From Thermoanaerobacter sp049701115 (GTDB lineage Bacteria > Bacillota > Thermoanaerobacteria > Thermoanaerobacterales > Thermoanaerobacteraceae), in the NCBI RefSeq assembly GCF_049701115.1, contig NZ_JBNATX010000026.1:1-30642 (forward strand): a stretch of 30,642 bases of DNA, in the 5' to 3' direction. Each line of letters opens with the position of its first letter. Position 1 is the stretch's first letter. The notes beneath the pieces were generated by a model that did no database searches, was not told the origin of the DNA, and was given only the letters and a program-made list of their open reading frames with translations. Made by a program: the position numbers and the translations under genes. This document shows, piece after piece, positions 16,239-23,682 of the stretch.

Positions 16239-17135
16239 TTATTCTTCTAAATCTTTTAAGGCAAAATAGGGTGCAAATTCTGCAATGAGAAGATTGCGAT
16301 CTACTTTCATAGAAGGATAATCCATCCACTCCTTTAATTTTTCATAAATACTTTGCAACTGGTTTGCTATTGTCTGCTCTTTTTTATGAAGAATTTGAGA
16401 TATAGATGCATTGTCATAACCTTTACACACAAGCTCAACGACCTCTCTTTCTGCAGGGGTAAGCCAATGATCTAAAAACTCCTTCCTCCTCTTCATCTCC
16501 GCTTTTTTAGTCAATTTTTTATACCAAGCCTCAACTTCACTAGGGTCCCCTATCTCCGCTACTGTACGCATTAAAGTAGAAGCTTCTGACCAACGTATTA
16601 CAGGTATTTGCACTAACCAGACTTTTTCCTCATTTGAAAGATGAAGTTTGCGTTCCTTCCCCGGTTCCCAACCTTCTGTAATAAGATACCATAAACGATC
16701 TTCATCCCCAAACAAAAGCTGAGCTACCAGCATCCCTATTGTGCCCATTATTTTTCGTCCGCCCGAAATAAGAAAATGGATTGTGAAGCCATTTTGTTTA
16801 AGTTCTCGAACCTCTTTATAAATAGTACTTAGCAAAGCTTTTATACTTTCTTCTGTGAGAAAATCCTCTATCACCTCATCACGGGAATAAAGTTTTACAG
16901 GTACTTTAGTAAATTCCATCTTATAGAATTCCTTTGAAAACTCATCATCTAAAATTCCCAGTGCATCAAGTACTTTAGGCCCCTTGGTATATATTACAAT
17001 TACCTTGCTAAGTGAATACCCCTTTTTTAATAACTCATCTAAAGCAATAGTGACTACCTGTGGTTCACTTCCTAAAGTTGCTATTAAAACTTCTTTTTGT
17101 TTTTTTAGCCTTTCCCTTTTGTTTGAATTTCCCAT
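16239..17135 (-). CDS. CARF domain (NE0113-type) fused to a LuxR/GerE-type HTH
   Basis: A 298-residue predicted cyclic-oligoadenylate-responsive regulator. Residues 1 to about 200 are a CARF domain of the NE0113 type, with ATLGSEPQVVT (19-29) and the ligand motif ISGGRKIMG (123-131). Residues 224-270 read L-T-P-A-E-R-E-V-V-E-L-V-C-K-G-Y and then S-I-S-Q-I-L-H-K-K-E-Q-T-I-A-N-Q-L, the pattern of a LuxR/GerE DNA-binding helix-turn-helix. No nuclease motif is seen. The start ATG 17135 has a GGGCGGA site; a GTG at 17156 is possible but has none. It lies between cas6 and csx15 and could regulate the whole locus in response to Cas10 activity. The function is inferred from domains. Confidence 0.85.
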   Translation of the reverse strand: MGNSNKRERLKKQKEVLIATLGSEPQVVTIALDELLKKGYSLSKVIVIYTKGPKVLDALGILDDEFSKEFYKMEFTKVPVKLYSRDEVIEDFLTEESIKALLSTIYKEVRELKQNGFTIHFLISGGRKIMGTIGMLVAQLLFGDEDRLWYLITEGWEPGKERKLHLSNEEKVWLVQIPVIRWSEASTLMRTVAEIGDPSEVEAWYKKLTKKAEMKRRKEFLDHWLTPAEREVVELVCKGYDNASISQILHKKEQTIANQLQSIYEKLKEWMDYPSMKVDRNLLIAEFAPYFALKDLEE

Positions 17136-17204
17136 ATTAATTCCGCCCTTTTCCACCTTGTCATTATTCTATCCAAATTTCTCAAATATTTCTATGTAAC
17201 GTAT

Positions 17205-17221
17205 TACTATTTTAAATAGTA
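17205..17221. promoter_or_regulatory. Perfect 17-bp palindrome between cas6 and the CARF-HTH gene
   Basis: TACTATTT (17205-17212), one central T, then AAATAGTA (17214-17221). It lies in the 92-bp gap between the cas6 stop and the start of the CARF-HTH gene. A symmetric AT-rich site of this size is a candidate operator for the neighbouring dimeric HTH regulator; it could also be a weak RNA hairpin after cas6. There is no U-tract to make it a good terminator. Confidence 0.4.
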
Positions 17222-17227
17222 GTTTTC

Positions 17228-17983
17228 TCACCTTATTATCTCAAAACACCCGAACCCTTGAGAATTCTTGGCTCCTAAACCTGTGTAATAGGCAAGCTCC
17301 AAAAGTTCAGGTGTTGTTTCTACATCGTATATGCCCATCCATCCTTTTACATAGACATTTTTATATTTTACCATTTTTGAGTATCTTCTATCTTCTTTTT
17401 CTAAAAGAGGTATTAACTTAAAATAGGGATTTTGCGGCTTTATCTTATAAACCAATTCATACTTCTTTACAAGGTTATTTAAAAGGAGAGAAGAAAACTT
17501 TTCATCCCAGGGCGAATAATAATAAGTGTATTTCTTGTCTCCATCTCTCAAGGTAGTATACATCACGACCGGAGAAATAAACTTTATTCTCGCTTTTTCT
17601 TTAAAAATCGGAGGATTTTCTATATTTAAAGAATTTAATGTAAACTTTTGTCCATTAAAGTGACAATATTCTCGCTTTAAAACATTTTTAGAAATATCCA
17701 CTATCACTTCTTCTAAAGGAGAAGCAACTGTAAACTTAAAAGGAGGTTTTATTATTATCTTCTTGTTTCCCTTCGGTTTTTCTAATATTTTGAATTCCCC
17801 TTCAATTCTTGAAAAAGTAAACAACTTAAACTTCCTTTTTTCATACTGAAAACCTACATCGTGGAGAAAAGCAGCAAAGTCTGTATCTCCCATTAGGTCA
17901 TATAAAAGCCCTTGCACTATGTAGTTGTAATGAATAGGAAGTATCAAATCTTTTTCCCCAGTAAATTCCAATGTTATCCTCAT
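17228..17983 (-). CDS. cas6: CRISPR RNA-processing endoribonuclease Cas6
   Basis: A 251-residue Cas6 that cuts precursor crRNA within the repeats. It begins MRITLEFTGEK, has L-P-I-H-Y-N-Y-I-V-Q-G-L-L-Y-D-L (15-30), H41 in the F-L-H-D-V-G-F segment as a candidate catalytic histidine, and ends with the glycine-rich loop GLGAKNSQGFGCF typical of the family. I use ATG 17983, with GAGGTG upstream; a GTG at 17992 is also in frame. It is the first cas gene of the locus and the only cas6 in the window, so it probably serves both the I-B and III-B complexes. Confidence 0.94.
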   Translation of the reverse strand: MRITLEFTGEKDLILPIHYNYIVQGLLYDLMGDTDFAAFLHDVGFQYEKRKFKLFTFSRIEGEFKILEKPKGNKKIIIKPPFKFTVASPLEEVIVDISKNVLKREYCHFNGQKFTLNSLNIENPPIFKEKARIKFISPVVMYTTLRDGDKKYTYYYSPWDEKFSSLLLNNLVKKYELVYKIKPQNPYFKLIPLLEKEDRRYSKMVKYKNVYVKGWMGIYDVETTPELLELAYYTGLGAKNSQGFGCFEIIR

Positions 17984-18062
17984 CCTCAACACCTCGCAAA
18001 ATTTCCAGTAAACTCATTACTGTATTGGTTTTACATGTATAATATTCTACATCAATTTCCAT
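17898..18062 (-). CDS. Short ORF overlapping the cas6 start, unknown
   Basis: A 54-codon ORF (starting MEIDVEYYTCKT, ending ARAFI) with a very strong GAGGAGG ribosome-binding site 4-5 nt before its ATG. It runs out of frame through the first 86 bp of cas6, so translation of it would pass the cas6 start and could couple the two. I recognise no domain. It may be a leader ORF that governs cas6 translation, or the remnant of an older gene. The strong start signal is seen; expression is not established. Confidence 0.35.
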   Translation of the reverse strand: MEIDVEYYTCKTNTVMSLLEILRGVEDEDNIGIYWGKRFDTSYSLQLHSARAFI

Positions 18063-18088
18063 TTTTCCTCCTCAAATTTAAAATTTTT

Positions 18089-18117
18089 TTGTGTTCTCTG
18101 GTTATTTATTGTATAAT
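18089..18117 (+). promoter_or_regulatory. Sigma-A promoter, plus strand
   Basis: TTGTGT (18089-18094), 17-bp spacer, TATAAT (18112-18117). It reads right, away from the cas locus, and is followed 14 bp later by AGAGGT and the ATG of the short ORF at 18140. Boxes and spacing are read directly. Confidence 0.6.
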
Positions 18118-18139
18118 TCGTCCCAAAAGAGGTAATATA

Positions 18140-18298
18140 ATGGAAAGTGAGGCTTTTGGTTTTGACGTTAAGTGGGAACAGGAAACTTATATAGTAAAAA
18201 TAAATTTTCCAGCTAGAGAAATGTCAGTAAAACCAGACAAAGGGGACGGCTCCTTTTGTCCGGATTTTCGGACAAAAGGAACCGTCCCCTTTGTCTGA
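18140..18298 (+). CDS. Short ORF of unknown function ending in a palindromic element
   Basis: A 52-residue plus-strand ORF (starting MESEAFGFDVKW) with its own promoter and an AGAGGT site 7 nt before the ATG. The first 30 residues look like ordinary coding sequence. The rest, from about residue 32, is encoded by the palindromic element, so the original C-terminus was probably replaced when the element arrived. I recognise no domain, and it may be a remnant. It is one of only three plus-strand genes in the window. Confidence 0.4.
   Translation: MESEAFGFDVKWEQETYIVKINFPAREMSVKPDKGDGSFCPDFRTKGTVPFV
18235..18296. repeat. 62-bp near-perfect palindromic element
   Basis: Arms 18235-18262 and 18269-18296 pair at 27 of 28 positions around a 6-nt loop (GATTTT). 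The arm core is GACAAAGGGGACGG followed by TCCTTTTGTCCG. Elements with this GGGGACGGTTCC type of core are, as I recall, dispersed in clostridial and Desulfotomaculum-like genomes, probably mobilised in trans like REP/MITE elements. Just after it the 8-mer GTCTGAAT occurs twice in tandem (18293-18308). There is no U-tract, so it is not a simple terminator. Confidence 0.75.
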
Positions 18299-18310
18299 AT
18301 GTCTGAATGT

Positions 18311-18727
18311 TTATTTGAGTATATCTTGAAGAGTTTTCCATGCCAGCAAAGCACATTTTACACGGGCAGGAAAGTCTGAAACACCCTGCAGTACTTGAGC
18401 ATCTCCTAATTCTTCTAAATCCACGTCTTTTTTGTGTATCATGTCTATAAATTTCTGTACAAGCCTCAAAGCCTCTTTTTTATCCTTTCCCTTTATGAGG
18501 TCAATCATCATGGAAGTAGAAGCCTGACTTATAGCACAGCCGTGACCTGTAAAAGAAGCATCTTCTATTACGTCCCCATTTATTTTAAGGTATATTGTAA
18601 TATCATCTCCACAAAGGGGATTGTGTCCCCTTTCCTTATGGGTTGCTTCCTTCAACTCTCTTCTGTGAGGAGAATTTTCATAATGTTCCATTATTATCTC
18701 TGAATAAAGTTGATTTAAATCGCTCAT
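18311..18727 (-). CDS. sufU: Iron-sulfur cluster assembly protein SufU
   Basis: A 138-residue IscU-like protein, the zinc-dependent sulfur-transfer partner of SufS in Gram-positive SUF systems. Three conserved cysteines are visible in N-P-L-C-G-D-D (C39), G-H-G-C-A-I-S-Q-A-S (C64) and V-K-C-A-L-L-A-W (near 127), with the aspartate D41. The 18-22 residue insert typical of SufU over IscU is present between the second and third cysteine. It overlaps sufS by 4 bp and is the last gene of the suf operon. Confidence 0.95.
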   Translation of the reverse strand: MSDLNQLYSEIIMEHYENSPHRRELKEATHKERGHNPLCGDDITIYLKINGDVIEDASFTGHGCAISQASTSMMIDLIKGKDKKEALRLVQKFIDMIHKKDVDLEELGDAQVLQGVSDFPARVKCALLAWKTLQDILK

Positions 18728-19947
18728 TTAAACCACTTCCTGACTTTTTTAAGTGCTTCCACAAGGGCATCTATGTCATCAAAGTCATTGTAAAGGTAAA
18801 AGCTGGCTCTTACGGTAGCAGGAACCCCTAAATATCTCATCAGAGGTTGACAGCAGTGGTGACCGCTTCTTACTGCAATTCCTTCTTCATCCAGTATTGT
18901 CGCAACATCGTGTGGGTGAACTCCTTCCACATTGAAAGAAATTATCCCTCCTCTGTCTTTTGAATCCGTAGGCCCATAAGTTTTTACATATTCGAGGGCA
19001 TTAATTTTTTCAAGTCCATATTCCAAAAGTTTAGCTTCATGTTCATATATATTCTCAAGGCCAATATTTTCAAGGTAATCTATCGCAGAAATTAGCACAT
19101 AAGCTCCCTCTACATTGGGAGTCCCTGCTTCAAATTTTAAAGGAGGAGGTGCAAAGGTGGAATATTCTTCATAAACCTCGTCTATCATTTCTCCTCCCCT
19201 CAAAAAAGGAGGCACTTCATCTAATAAGTCTTCTTTTATATACAAAACTCCAATTCCCATAGGGCCCAACATCTTGTGGCCAGAAAAAGCGAAAAAGTCG
19301 CAATTTATTTTTTGTAAATCAACTTTCATATGAGGTACGCTCTGGGCCCCATCCACCAGCACTTTTGCCCCATACTTATGAGCAATTTGTGTAATTTCTT
19401 CCACAGGATTTATTATCCCTAAGACATTTGACATGTGCTGTACAGCCACCAATTTTACTCTATCAGACATTTTTTCTTCAAAATCTTTCATTGAAAGTCT
19501 GAAATTTTCATCAAGATACACATATTTTAATTTTGCTCCTTTTGCTTCTGCTACCATCTGCCATGGAAGAATGTTGCTGTGATGTTCCGCTATTGTCAGA
19601 ACTATCTCGTCCCCCTCTTTTATGTGCTTCATTCCCCACGTGTAGGCGATAAAATTTATTGATTCTGTAGTATTTCTTGTAAAAATAATGGACTCCTCAC
19701 TCTTTGCATTTACAAACTTTTTCACTTTGTCTCTCGCCTTTTCATAAGCCTCTGTAGATAGAACGCTTAAATAATGAGGGCTTCTGTACACATTTGCATT
19801 TATTTTCTCATAATATTCTTCCATGGCTTTTATAACCGACTCAGGCTTCTGGGTGGTAGCAGCATTATCAAGGTATACAAGTCTCTTCCCATGAGGCTTT
19901 ACATTAAATATCGGAAAATCTTCTCTTATTTTCTTTACATCCATCAT
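18724..19947 (-). CDS. sufS: Cysteine desulfurase SufS
   Basis: A 407-residue PLP-dependent type II cysteine desulfurase that takes sulfur from cysteine for Fe-S cluster assembly. It starts with the family pattern R-x-D-F-P-I-F and Y-L-D-N-A-A-T-T-Q-K-P, has the PLP lysine in FSGHKMLGP (about 225), and the active-site cysteine in the short SGHHCCQPLM loop near residue 367, typical of SufS and unlike IscS. It joins sufD by a 1-bp overlap and sufU by 4 bp. Confidence 0.97.
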   Translation of the reverse strand: MMDVKKIREDFPIFNVKPHGKRLVYLDNAATTQKPESVIKAMEEYYEKINANVYRSPHYLSVLSTEAYEKARDKVKKFVNAKSEESIIFTRNTTESINFIAYTWGMKHIKEGDEIVLTIAEHHSNILPWQMVAEAKGAKLKYVYLDENFRLSMKDFEEKMSDRVKLVAVQHMSNVLGIINPVEEITQIAHKYGAKVLVDGAQSVPHMKVDLQKINCDFFAFSGHKMLGPMGIGVLYIKEDLLDEVPPFLRGGEMIDEVYEEYSTFAPPPLKFEAGTPNVEGAYVLISAIDYLENIGLENIYEHEAKLLEYGLEKINALEYVKTYGPTDSKDRGGIISFNVEGVHPHDVATILDEEGIAVRSGHHCCQPLMRYLGVPATVRASFYLYNDFDDIDALVEALKKVRKWFK

Positions 19948-20984
19948 TATTTTATAATCCTCCTCCCTATATGACCCCTTAAGATTATCTCTCTTATGGG
20001 GTCATACGGAATCAAATCTATGACAGGATTTAACACTGCCTGTACCATCAAAAGTCTTGCTTCTTCAAGGCTAAAACCTCTGCTCATCACATAATAGAGC
20101 TTGTTTTCATCTATTTGTCCTGCACTGGCAGAGTGATTTGCCTGTACATCCTCTTCTGCACAGTAAAGAGCAGGAATAGCAATTGACCTGACAGTTTTGT
20201 CAAGCAAGAGTACTGTCTCATTTTCTTCAGCTTTTGCTTTCTTTGCACCTTTTTTAATATCAATATTTCCTATAAAAGTAGCTTTTGCGCTCCCCTTTAA
20301 AGCCCCTTTTAAATCCACACTGCTAGTAGTCTTAGGTGCATGGTGATACACCCTGTAACTCATGTCATAAACCTGACTGTCAACCCCCAAAAAAACAGAC
20401 TTTGCCGTAAAACTTCCACTTTCTCCTTCAAGATAAACGGAAACATCAAAGGCACTAACCTGCGCTCCTATTACAACATTTGACCAACTGACCGCAGCAT
20501 CTTTTTCAACTTCTACTAAACAATTATCAAAATCGCTAAAACCGTCCCCTAATCTCTGTATTTTTACAATATTCACACTTGAACCTTCTCCTGCAATAAG
20601 CCTAGTTATTCCGTTTTTAAACCCTTTTTCTCCCGAATTATAATCAAAAACAACTGTAATCTTAGAATACGGCTCAACTTCAATTACATTATAATCAAGC
20701 AGAAGGTCATTTTGTGAATTAGCAATATAATCGAAAACCAAAGGTTTTTTAATTTCTTTTCTAGAAGAAATTTTGATGTAAAATCCTGTATTATAGTCTT
20801 TTCGTACTTCCTCTACAAGCTTTTTGTCTATACCAAAAAGTTTATCCGTAGTAAAAGAGCTTATAACATCCTCATCTATTTTTTTTATAAATATTCCTTC
20901 TTGTTCTCCATCTTTTACATTAACGCCATTGTACTCTTTATAGGCTGGCCTTTGTATGCCTTCCCATGGAATTCTTTTTAACAT
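19947..20984 (-). CDS. sufD: SUF scaffold subunit SufD
   Basis: A 345-residue beta-helical SufB/D-family protein that joins SufB and SufC in the SufBC2D scaffold. The C-terminal half has the family pattern (D-V-Q-A-N-H-S-A-S-A-G-Q-I-D-E, then Y-Y-V-M-S-R-G-F-S-L-E-E-A-R-L-L). I prefer ATG 20984; a GTG at 20993 is in frame but its AGGA site lies too close. It follows sufB closely and is divergent, as SufD usually is. It lacks the full glycine-rich middle of SufB. Confidence 0.93.
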   Translation of the reverse strand: MLKRIPWEGIQRPAYKEYNGVNVKDGEQEGIFIKKIDEDVISSFTTDKLFGIDKKLVEEVRKDYNTGFYIKISSRKEIKKPLVFDYIANSQNDLLLDYNVIEVEPYSKITVVFDYNSGEKGFKNGITRLIAGEGSSVNIVKIQRLGDGFSDFDNCLVEVEKDAAVSWSNVVIGAQVSAFDVSVYLEGESGSFTAKSVFLGVDSQVYDMSYRVYHHAPKTTSSVDLKGALKGSAKATFIGNIDIKKGAKKAKAEENETVLLLDKTVRSIAIPALYCAEEDVQANHSASAGQIDENKLYYVMSRGFSLEEARLLMVQAVLNPVIDLIPYDPIREIILRGHIGRRIIK

Positions 20985-20995
20985 CCTATTCACTC

Positions 20996-22399
20996 CTATC
21001 CAATTGCGCCTTCCAGCTCGAGCTTTATCAATCTGTTCATCTCTACCGCATATTCCAAAGGAAGAGCCTTGGCAATCGGCTCTACAAATCCCCTTACAAT
21101 CATGGCTCTTGCATCTTCTTCATCAAGTCCTCTTGTCATAAGGTAGTATATCTGTTCTTCGCTTATTCTCCCAACTTTAGCTTCATGTCCAATATCCACA
21201 TTATCATTCTCTATATCAATGACTGGTATAGTGTCAGACTTGGAAAGGTCATCAAGCATAAGCCCCTCACAGGTAACAGAGGCTTTAACACCTTCTGCCT
21301 CAGGTCCTACTTTCAAAAGTCCTCTATAGGTCGATATTCCTCCATCTTTTGAAATGCTCTTTGCTAAAATCTTCGAAGAAGTATAAGGAGCTATGTGAAT
21401 CATCTTGGCTCCTGTATCCAGATGTTGCCCCTTTGCTGCAAAGGTGACACTGGTATACTCGGCCTTTGCTCCTTTCCCCACAAGTACGGATGCAGGATAT
21501 AACATCGTTTTTTTGCTGCCAAAAGAACCAGAAATCCACTCTACCATTCCGTCTTTTTCTACTATTGCTCTTTTTGTGTTTAAATTATAAGTATTTTTAC
21601 TCCAGTTTTCTATGGTGGAGTATATAATTCTAGCTCCTTCTTTCACAAAAAGCTCTACACACCCTGCGTGCAGATTAGAAACAGAGTAAAGAGGCGCTGA
21701 ACAACCTTCTATGAAGTGGACTTCGCTTCCTCTGTCGGCAATTATCAGGGTGTGTTCAAACTGACCGCTACCAGGTGCATTCATCCTGAAATAAGCTTGC
21801 AGCGGAACCTCTACCTTCACACCCTCTGGCACATACACAAATGTTCCTCCACTCCACACCGCCGCATGTAAAGCAGCAAATTTGTGGTCTGTTGGAAGCA
21901 CATTCTTTGTCATGAAGTATTCTTTTATTATATCAGGATACTTTTTTAAGGCCGTGTCCATATCTTCAAAGATTACGCCCTGTTTTGCAAGACTTTCTTT
22001 CATATTGTGGTATATAACTTCGGAGTCGTATTGCGCCCCTACCCCGGCCAAAGCCTTCTTTTCAGCTTCCGGAATACCCAATCTTTCAAACGTACGCCTT
22101 ATCTCTTCCGGCACTTCGTCCCATGAAGTCTTTTTCCTAGCACTTGGCCTTATATAAGCTACAATAGAATTTATGTCCAGCTGACTTAAATCCACGCCCC
22201 ATGTAGGCATCGGCATTTTTTCATATATTTCTAGGGCTTTAAGCCTAAATTCCCTCATCCATGAAGGCTCGCCTTTTTGTTCGGAGATCTCAATTACTAC
22301 TTCTTTTGAAAGCCCCTTCCCCGTCTGAAACTCATATTCAACCTCGTCTTTTATGTTGTATAGACTAAAATCTATGTCCCTTATTTCTTCTTTCCTCAT
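20996..22399 (-). CDS. sufB: SUF scaffold subunit SufB
   Basis: A 467-residue Fe-S scaffold protein. Clear family segments include P-T-W-G-V-D-L-S near residue 62, W-S-G-G-T-F-V-Y-V-P-E-G-V near 182, a cysteine in FIEGCSAPLYS (about 233), the repeat-rich beta-helix, and the C-terminal D-I-G-H-E-A-K-V-G-R-I-S-E-E-Q-I-Y-Y-L-M-T-R-G stretch. It has a GAGGAGGAA ribosome-binding site, follows sufC by 19 bp and precedes sufD. The length is normal. Confidence 0.97.
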   Translation of the reverse strand: MRKEEIRDIDFSLYNIKDEVEYEFQTGKGLSKEVVIEISEQKGEPSWMREFRLKALEIYEKMPMPTWGVDLSQLDINSIVAYIRPSARKKTSWDEVPEEIRRTFERLGIPEAEKKALAGVGAQYDSEVIYHNMKESLAKQGVIFEDMDTALKKYPDIIKEYFMTKNVLPTDHKFAALHAAVWSGGTFVYVPEGVKVEVPLQAYFRMNAPGSGQFEHTLIIADRGSEVHFIEGCSAPLYSVSNLHAGCVELFVKEGARIIYSTIENWSKNTYNLNTKRAIVEKDGMVEWISGSFGSKKTMLYPASVLVGKGAKAEYTSVTFAAKGQHLDTGAKMIHIAPYTSSKILAKSISKDGGISTYRGLLKVGPEAEGVKASVTCEGLMLDDLSKSDTIPVIDIENDNVDIGHEAKVGRISEEQIYYLMTRGLDEEDARAMIVRGFVEPIAKALPLEYAVEMNRLIKLELEGAIG

Positions 22400-22418
22400 A
22401 CTAATTCCTCCTCAAGGG

Positions 22419-23165
22419 CTACACTCCATTTCTCACGAATTCATAGCCCTTTTCTTCTAATATTCTAGCAAGCTCTTTATCTCCTTCTTTGACAATCTTT
22501 CCATCCATCAAGACAGAAATGACATCTGGCTCTAAATAGTTCAATATTCTGTTATAGTGAGTAACTACTAAAATAGCCATGTCCTCATTTTTTAACTTTT
22601 TTATGGTTTCAGCGACAACTCTCAGCGCATCTATATCAAGTCCTGAATCTATTTCATCTAACATCACCAATTTGGGCTTTAAAAAAGCCATCTGAAGCAC
22701 TTCTGTCTTTTTCTTCTCGCCTCCAGAAAACCCCACATTTAAATACCTTGTCCTGTACTCAGGAGTCATCTCCAGAAGTTCCAGCATTTTCTGCATTTCC
22801 CTGGCAAATTGGAGCATTGACATGTTTTGCCCTGTCACTACAGTTGAAGAGGTTCTTATAAAGTTATCGACAGTAATACCAGGTATTTCCTCCGGCGATT
22901 GAAAGGATAAAAATATTCCTTTTTTGGCCCTCTCGTTTACTTTCAAACCTGTAATATCTTCTCCTTCGAACAAAATCTTCCCGCCCGTGATTTTGTATCG
23001 AGGATTGCCCATTATGGCATGGCATAGAGTGCTTTTACCGCTGCCATTAGGCCCCATTATCGCATGTATCTCTCCTTTTTTTATAACAAGATTGAGCCCT
23101 TTTAAGATATACTTATCCTCTACTTCTACATGCAAATCCTTTATTTCAAGCAAAGCTTCTTTCAT
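22419..23165 (-). CDS. sufC: SUF ATPase SufC
   Basis: A 248-residue ABC-type ATPase of the SufBC2D complex. It has Walker A GPNGSGKST, the signature NVGFSGGEKKK, Walker B with LVMLDEIDSGLD and a following switch histidine (VVTHYNR). It is the first gene of the sufC-B-D-S-U operon and is preceded by a good promoter and a GGAG ribosome-binding site. The gene order without sufA or sufE is typical of Firmicutes. Confidence 0.97.
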   Translation of the reverse strand: MKEALLEIKDLHVEVEDKYILKGLNLVIKKGEIHAIMGPNGSGKSTLCHAIMGNPRYKITGGKILFEGEDITGLKVNERAKKGIFLSFQSPEEIPGITVDNFIRTSSTVVTGQNMSMLQFAREMQKMLELLEMTPEYRTRYLNVGFSGGEKKKTEVLQMAFLKPKLVMLDEIDSGLDIDALRVVAETIKKLKNEDMAILVVTHYNRILNYLEPDVISVLMDGKIVKEGDKELARILEEKGYEFVRNGV

Positions 23166-23220
23166 CTCTTACAACTCCTTTTAATTCCGACTATTTTTAT
23201 AGGAATACTCGAACAATACT

Positions 23221-23249
23221 ATTATACACTACAAATGTGCACAAATCAA
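23221..23249 (-). promoter_or_regulatory. Promoter of the suf operon
   Basis: On the minus strand TTGATT (23244-23249), a 17-bp spacer and a perfect TATAAT (23221-23226) precede sufC by 55 bp. Between this and sufC lies ATTCC-N13-GGAAT, a possible operator or small hairpin. No binding protein is assigned. Confidence 0.75.
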
Positions 23250-23310
23250 TAAAAGTGGTCAAAAAGTTGATAATTATTTTCTTTTAATAAACATATGTCA
23301 AAAACTCTCC

Positions 23311-23352
23311 ACAAAAATATAAGAAGTCGGGAACTAATTTCCCCGACTCCTT
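23311..23352 (-). terminator. Rho-independent terminator after the groES-like gene
   Basis: On the minus strand an 11-bp stem (AAGGAGTCGGG, 23342-23352, with CCCGACTTCTT, 23321-23331; one G-U pair) with a 10-nt loop starts at the stop codon and is followed by a T-rich tail (23311-23320). It separates groES from the suf promoter. Confidence 0.8.
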
Positions 23353-23635
23353 ATATTTCATCCACCTCTACGAATTTAGCCAGTATATCGTCAACAGGTA
23401 TTATTAAGTATTCCTCTCCCTCATGTTTTATTTTTGTACCGGAAAACTCTTTATAAATTACTCTATCACCAACTGCCAGCTCTTCACTGGCCCCTGCGGC
23501 AATAGCCTCAATTATTCCTTGATTGAGTTTTTCTTCAGCAGATTTAGGGATTATGACGCCGCCCACTTTTCTTTCCGGTTCTTTTTCAAGCTTTATAAGA
23601 GCATGACCATTTACCGGCTGTATCTTTGATGCCAT
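23351..23635 (-). CDS. groES: Co-chaperonin GroES (orphan copy)
   Basis: A 94-residue protein with the GroES fold pattern: R/H-A-L-I-K-L at the start, a mobile loop with G-G-V-I-I-P-K-S-A (25-33), V-G-D-R-V-I-Y (56-62), and the C-terminal E-Y-L-I-I-P-V-D-D-I-L-A. The mobile loop hydrophobic triple that binds GroEL is VII where most GroES proteins have IVL. There is no groEL beside it and no CIRCE element (TTAGCACTC-N9-GAGTGCTAA) upstream, so it seems to be a second, separately regulated GroES; the main groESL operon presumably lies elsewhere. It has its own extended -10 promoter and terminator. Confidence 0.88.
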   Translation of the reverse strand: MASKIQPVNGHALIKLEKEPERKVGGVIIPKSAEEKLNQGIIEAIAAGASEELAVGDRVIYKEFSGTKIKHEGEEYLIIPVDDILAKFVEVDEI

Positions 23636-23682
23636 AGACCTACCCCTTTCTATATAATGATATTTTTTGAAACGCCATATTT

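Noticed and set aside
16216..16329. Longer Csx15 with 38 extra N-terminal residues
   Set aside because: It is rich in Cys/Arg in a pattern unlike the family, overlaps the CARF-HTH gene, and has no good ribosome-binding site, while GGAGGT precedes 16215.
18235..18296. Rho-independent terminator of sufU or of the short ORF
   Set aside because: The stem is far longer than typical terminators, is nearly perfect and has no U-tract on either side; a dispersed palindromic element fits better.
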